From positions 248,181 to 297,866 of the forward strand of contig NW_003546318.1 in assembly GCF_000090795.2 (NCBI RefSeq): a stretch of 49,686 bases of DNA. Direction: 5' to 3'. Below, piece after piece: positions 44,630 to 49,686 of this stretch (the first letter of the stretch is position 1; each line of letters opens with the position of its first letter). This DNA comes from Amphimedon queenslandica. Lineage: Eukaryota; Porifera; Demospongiae; Haplosclerida; Niphatidae. Made by a program: the position numbers and the translations under genes. The notes under the pieces are model-generated. The model did no database searches. It was given only the letters and a program-made list of their open reading frames with translations, and was not told where the DNA came from.

Positions 44630-47600
44630 CTATAATTTAAACATGTAAATCCTGTCAGCTTTCGTATCACTGACCCATAGCTCCGCCCCACTAGCCGAGA
44701 CCTTCATGTCCTCACAGCCTTCAAAACCTCCGATGTCGTGAATGTGGAAACCTTTCTCGTTAAAAACCCTAACCCCGCCCTCCCTATCAGCGACCATCAT
44801 ATTATCATTAGAATCAACAAAGAGCCCGCTAGGATAAGAGAGGTGGGTTGGGTATTTGTGTAATAAGCGACCGGTTTTTGATAGAACATAAATACTCTTA
44901 TCCTTCTCATTAGTGAATCGTATATGACCGTCCGAGTCAAATACTATCTTATGTGGGTGAGTCCCGATATTGCTAAGGTTTTTCAATGAAGAACCGTCCC
45001 TTGATATAACGTGTATAGACTCTCTTGATTCACTAATGTATATAAGTCCATCATTGTCAATACTAATGCATTGGAGTGAAGTGGAATTGGAACCACCCAT
45101 AGTCCTGTATATGATACCAGTGTATTGACCATCGTTCATGGCATATGCATGTATATTACTCTCTTCGTCAACTGCATAAAGGGTATTATCATAAGCTGCT
45201 ATGCCACGGAGTTCTCTCTTGTTTGGTAGTGGTCCTAAGTGGCCTAATGGCTCCCCATTTGAGTCAAATCGATGAATTGCATTGTCGTGACGACTCAAGA
45301 CAAAAACATGGCCGTCAGAAGTGACGTGAATGGAAGTTGGTCTTTGCACGTTTGTTATAACTTTATTGCTATTAGTGGTTGATTTTATGGAGCTGTAAGT
45401 ACTAGTAGATGTAGAGTGTGGGCTTATGTTGACCGGTAAGTGAGATTTGGAGAAGGTCGTGTTAACGAATGGGAGAATGTATGAGTCTAGCCATTCGTAT
45501 GTGAGTAATGTGTGACCGTTTGGAGAGCTAAGGAAATGAAGACGCCCTGAACCATTGAGGTATTGTAATCCTAATAGATCCTATAAAAAGAATAATAGTA
45601 ATAATAATAAGTATTGATAGGTACATTATACATGTACATGTATTGATAATAGGTTATAGTCATTGATCTTTTACTTTAGTGAAGATTCTGCTTTCAAATA
45701 ATGAGTAGGTTTCTACAGCTTGACCAGGTTTATAGAATCCAAACCACTATAAAATATAAAAAAATCAAAGGTATAAAGTGGATTATAGCAAGGTTTTTCT
45801 AAGTACTGGACAAATAACGTTTGAGCTGATTTCAACAAAAAATTGTGAAGTTATGCACATTTAAAAATTGGCCAATTTTTGAAAATAGCCCATGGTTTTT
45901 TCTAAAAAATGGCTCCAAAATCACTCCAATTTTTATTACATTTTCTGATATATATTGATGTACTTATGTTATGTAGAAAGTTTGAGTGAGGTGAATAATT
46001 CATTACTTGTGTCTCTCTTGGCTGGACCATCATGTCAGTCTCAAACTTTATCAATAGAAAGTTACTGATACTGGAAAGCCTCTCCTTATATGCTGGATTA
46101 AAGACCTACAAAAATATAAAAAAAGATAACAAAAAATAAAAACTTAATGACAGAGGAATCAAAACAACTAAAACTGGGTATAATAAAACCCAAAATATTC
46201 TAAAAGTGTAATAATATAAATTTAAAATCTACTTTATTAGTAAAGTACAATCCCATACCACTTCTTGATTGATATCAGAGAGAAAGAGTGAATCCAATTG
46301 ATAGCTTTCTTCATCATGAGGATCATGCCAATATGAAGCTTGGACTATACTAAAAAGAAAATCCATACTTTATTATTTCATTTATTGTACTTATATTGTA
46401 CTTATTTAGCATAATTCATGTACGTGCATACCGTATAGAAGGAAATTTTGGAGGTAGTTAAATTTAGTGAATTTGGCGCTTTGATAGCCATTCGCAAAAT
46501 AAAAATCCACCATTTTGAGCCATTATGCGCATGCTCAATGGCACGTGGCCACAAACTTGCCAAATTAAAATTCGCCAATCACCAAAATTTAGCAATTTAC
46601 CAAATTTAACTCCCTCCAAAATTTCCCGCTATACTGTATGTACTGTACATTGTCCTTATATTATCCACTCTCACTTGTCTTGAAATATGGTGAGGTACAC
46701 TCCAATGCTTAGGAACTGTCTGAATAAATCACAGAACCAGCTGGTCTCTCCTAGACAGAATGGGAACCCATACACTCCCTGATGCTGGCCTGCTACTGAT
46801 ATTAGATTGTATACTTTGATACGCCCACACCTCTGGATCAGTGCCCTCCTTTAAAAATTAAAAAAATTATAAAATTCAATTTTTAATAATAATAATACTG
46901 GTACATAATCAACAGAATCATTGGAATAACAAACAGAAAAGCTCTAAATTTTTTAAAGATTTGGCAAAGGAAGAATTGGCATATCACTATAATTTTTAGT
47001 GAATACATAGCTAATACATCCAATACATCCCTGGGGCCCTAATAGAAGCAGTGAAGCTTATCTGTCAGTTTGGGTAGAAGACCTTCTATCAAGAGGTGGT
47101 TGCATAGTTAACACTTCATTGTTCAAACATCTACATGTAGCTAATTGTAGCTGCAGCTAATAGAAGCATATTTTAATTTCCAATATGACAGTGAAAATGA
47201 TAGTTACATTGCTATGGCTTCATGTACATGTACACAGTACCCGCCATAAAGTAACTTACAGGAATTGTGATCCCTGAGAGAAACCCATTGCATTAAAACC
47301 ATTAGCTAACATCTCATCTGATGATAGTAAATCACAAGCTAGTTCAACCTGTTTATTAGAATTGAGAAAGAAACTGTTGTATGAATCCTAGAGAGAGAGA
47401 GAGAAGGGTGAAGAGGAGAAGAGAGATGTATACAAACATAAAGCTTTAATTGGTTTATGGCTCATTAACTTCTTGTGCAGTCTGTCCAAACGATATTATC
47501 TTCACATACAGTCCTGGTAGCATCCTCTCTATGACTCCTTTATAACCAGCAGCACCAAAAACATAGCAACAACTATCACCTACCCGGGATAAATAAACAA

Positions 47601-47779
47601 CCCTGAGACTCTTAAATAAAACCGTTTAAGTCTTTACCCATTCCAGGCCATATTACAAGGGGTACCAGATCCTCTTCCTCTTCTTCTAGGCTCTCCTTAG
47701 ACTGTCCCTCCACTCCATTAGTCCACGGGAGGAACAGTAGTAAGGAGAGAGAAGAGAGAAGCGAGAGCAAGGAATACAT
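44630..47779 (-). CDS. PPT1: Palmitoyl-protein thioesterase fused to a C-terminal NHL-like beta-propeller
   Basis: Exons, minus strand: 47779-47638, 47579-47470, 47387-47260, 46848-46675, 46349-46262, 46105-46007, 45746-45675, 45580-44630; 587 residues against about 306 in human PPT1. A signal peptide ([19 protein letters not shown]) precedes [13 protein letters not shown]. The triad is Ser at about 121 (MGFSQGS), Asp at about 238 (KFETDMM) and His at about 294 (SPNGHTL). Other PPT1 marks: [40 protein letters not shown]1 removes fatty acyl groups from cysteines of lysosomal proteins. The PPT1 part ends near 310 (YILPFV); a Ser/Thr linker runs to about 350, and the same exon continues with six NHL-like blades ([85 protein letters not shown]). 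No stop or convincing intron separates them. Confidence 0.88.
45806..45990. repeat. Single unit of the dispersed satellite
   Basis: In the intron between exons 6 and 7 of the PPT1 gene. It has GGCCAATTTTTGAAAATAGC, CCATGGTTTTTTCTAAAAAA, ACATTTTCTGATATATATTG and GAAAGTTTGAG in the order seen in the arrays at 4331-5290 and 20620-21270. It lies in the same orientation as those. Confidence 0.85.
46428..46639. mobile_element. Inverted-repeat (MITE-like) element, about 212 bp
   Basis: The left end ATACCGTATAGAAGGAAATT and the right end AATTTCCCGCTATACTGTAT are inverted repeats with a few mismatches. They continue inward (TTTGGAGGTAGTTAAATTT against AAATTTAACTCCCTCCAAAA) for roughly 40 bases in all. 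No coding capacity is seen. It sits in the intron between exons 4 and 5 of the PPT1 gene. Target-site duplication is uncertain because the ends are TA-rich. Confidence 0.75.
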
Positions 47780-48284
47780 TATTTCATTTATTTGCAATGG
47801 AGATGGGTGGAGTTTGCAAGCATGGGTGGGGCTACCATGATAGCTGCGCTGCATGATATGCATGATGATAATGGTTGAGCCACTGCAAACATGATTAAAT
47901 AAAAATGTTGTATATAGCTACCCATAACACAAATTATTACTAAGTGAGCGGTGTTTCATAAATGTCTCTAAAAATCTCCATATTTTAACCAGATCCAACT
48001 GTAGAGAGCAAATAGAGCATATAAAAAAGGATATGCAAGTGGAGAAAACAACATTGAGTTATTGATTGTATCAATGTTTTTGTTGGAATCATACTGTATA
48101 GTTGGAAATATTCACCAGAAATCAATTTTGCTGCAAGTTCATGATCAAATTGTGCAAAATTCTACAAAGCATTATTATAGTAAATTATAGTTTTATGATA
48201 TTCATAGTAGAGTAACTGTGGTCTGACTGTGATGCATGATCCACCCCTATATTGCTGATAAAAGCAATTCAATTCAGGGCTGTT
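47780..48284. promoter_or_regulatory. Upstream region shared by PPT1 fusion gene (-) and right-edge gene (+)
   Basis: The genes are divergent. The PPT1 frame is open upstream to 47863 with an in-frame ATG, but the signal peptide fits the 47779 start. The rest is AT-rich; no promoter element is convincing. Confidence 0.4.
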
Positions 48285-49660
48285 ATGGCTGAAGGAGGTA
48301 GACCAATATATGAACTGTGTCAATCCTTTACCTCTTTATTGTAGGTGAAAGTGCAATAGATGTGTTTGGAAAAGTACTCACAAAGCTTTCAAAAATACTT
48401 GGGAGGGAGCCACCTTTTACCATTGTCACTGCAGAGCTTAATGCTAAGGGTTTGATTGCAGATGGTCAGCTTAGTGCTGTAAAAAGACAAGGCTTAACAA
48501 ATGATCAAAGAGGGAATGAAGTGGCTGAGAAGCTAAAAGAAAAGATAGGAGACAGTGACAACCCTAATGAATGTGTACTCAAAATATGTGACGTCTTTGA
48601 ATCTGACACTGTAGACTATCCTACATTAAAGGGCTATGGAGCAAAAATGAGGAAGAGCATTTCAAGTAAGGCACATTAAATTTAAATGTACACGTAGGCA
48701 TGTACAGCCTGCTACATGCATACCATGAAATATTATTAAAAACATGTAGCGGAAATCGACTCAAATTTTGAGTTTTTTATTAATATTGAAATCACAATAC
48801 ACAAAATATAAATCTAAATTCACTTTTGCTATGCATATGCATTATATAGACTCCAAAAATGGAAAAAGCATTATCTACTAAAGTAAAATGATATCCTATA
48901 AAGTTTATCATTGTCACTCCCTCAGTAGATACAGGCAACCCATCACTGATAATCCTGTAACAGCAATAACCAATTATAAAACTATAAAATGTAAATGAAT
49001 ATTATATCATTTATATTTACTCATTTAGCTGCTGTTTTTACTAATTAATTTTATTTTTTTAGATCAAAGCAGACAAACATCTGGAGTCAATAAAAGTATG
49101 TACAATTTACTTTCTATACTAAATTAAAACATATACATATTACAATCATGGATTATTATTATACATGCAATTTTTTAATAGCAAAAAAATGTCCCCCAAA
49201 AAAATTTGCTGTTGATGATGAAACTGACGGGCCACAAGGTAACCAACAACTAATACATTATACTATGCGTACAAACAAGAGTGAAGAATACAAAATAGTT
49301 ATTGTGATTCAACATATAGTGTCCCATACATAAGTGTAGGAATGATTCGAAAGTTGGGGGGCTCAACATTAAAAAGTATGTGAACATTGGAGGGATAAGC
49401 CCCTCTTGCTGAAAAGTTGGTGGGGGGGCTTCATCCCCCCTAGCCCTCCTTTCCTACCCCTATGCCATGATTCATTGTAATATTAAGCTTAATTCTTGCA
49501 AAACAAGAATATATATTCACAATTTTGCACTACTTAAATTGATACACAAGATACTATAGCTAACCAATAAATTAATACCCTCATATACATAATAAGATAC
49601 AATTTTCACTTAGGCCCACCATACTGGCCATATGACAAATGCATTGAACAATACTTTTAA
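48285..49660 (+). CDS. Putative death-fold domain protein, possibly continuing past the window
   Basis: Exons 48285-48297, 48345-48665, 49063-49095, 49182-49238 and a tentative 49614-49660, all in consistent phase, giving 156 residues if the TAA at 49658-49660 is real. Exon 1 encodes only MAEG. Exon 2 encodes a helical, charged domain of about 100 residues (ESAIDVFGKVLTKLSKILG, FTIVTAELNAKGLIADGQL, ERIGD-like KEKIGDSDNPNECVLKICDV, YPTLKGYGAKMRKSI). The size, predicted helices and the LIADGQLS...NEVAEKL pattern recall CARD/death domains at the start of many sponge signalling proteins; this is resemblance, not a firm match. Exons 3-4 are short and polar. If the last exon is wrong, the gene extends beyond 49686, where an effector or NACHT-type region could follow. 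Confidence 0.5.
49350..49470. other. G/C-run-rich patch in intron
   Basis: AAAGTTGGGGGGCTCAAC, GTTGGTGGGGGGGCTTCATC and CCCCCCTAGCCCTCC stand out from the AT-rich background. GGGGGGGC and CCCCCC could pair. It may be the end of an unidentified repeat. Confidence 0.35.
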
Positions 49661-49686
49661 AATGCACTTTACATCTATATAGGCTG

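Overview
The window looks like nuclear DNA of an early-branching animal, most likely a demosponge such as Amphimedon queenslandica. This is inferred from content: compact AT-rich DNA, many short GT-AG introns, animal genes (HDAC3, POLE2, PPT1, a PRDM-type factor, an EH-domain adaptor), a cluster of metabotropic-glutamate-like receptors, and many small inverted-repeat elements. No database was searched; gene names rest on recognising conserved motifs and family order.

Layout. 1-9334: three paralogous family C GPCRs, one cut by the left edge (+), one with a single-base frameshift (-), and one intact with a spliced last exon (-). A tandem ~180 bp satellite and a TA-flanked inverted-repeat element lie between the second and third. 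10158-21362: a 16-exon plus-strand gene with two EH domains, an NPF motif, a proline-rich region and a long coiled coil. Its introns hold a 34 bp perfect palindrome, a 503 bp TA-flanked element, a minisatellite with exact 100 bp higher-order structure, and more satellite. 21888-30972: a minus-strand block of unrecognised multipass membrane proteins: two long intronless Cys-rich paralogues, one smaller intact protein, a decayed relative and a fragment, plus a displaced copy of the HDAC3 3' end.

31211-34802 is a 16-exon HDAC3 (-). It is divergently paired, with only 102 bp between start codons, with an intronless POLE2 (34905-36467, +). To its right, a small unrecognised two-to-three-copy gene family (here 'X') alternates with a truncated POLE2 pseudogene, showing a duplicated POLE2-X unit. 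The rest is mostly minus strand: a two-pass membrane protein with a separate N-terminal exon (40243-42290), a PR-domain zinc-finger gene (42457-44364), and a palmitoyl-protein thioesterase gene (44630-47779). In the last, the final exon runs without a stop from the PPT1 C-terminus into a six-repeat NHL-like beta-propeller. At the right edge a short plus-strand gene (from 48285) may encode a death-fold protein.

Functionally the window is mixed: signalling receptors, endocytosis, chromatin (HDAC3, PRDM), replication (POLE2) and lysosomal depalmitoylation. The genes do not form one pathway. The most unusual items are the PPT1-propeller fusion, the paralogous membrane-protein block, the X family with its POLE2 duplication, and the dispersed satellite and inverted-repeat elements. 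Exon models were built by hand from GT/AG (one GC-AG) sites with reading phase checked at every junction; they are predictions without transcript support.
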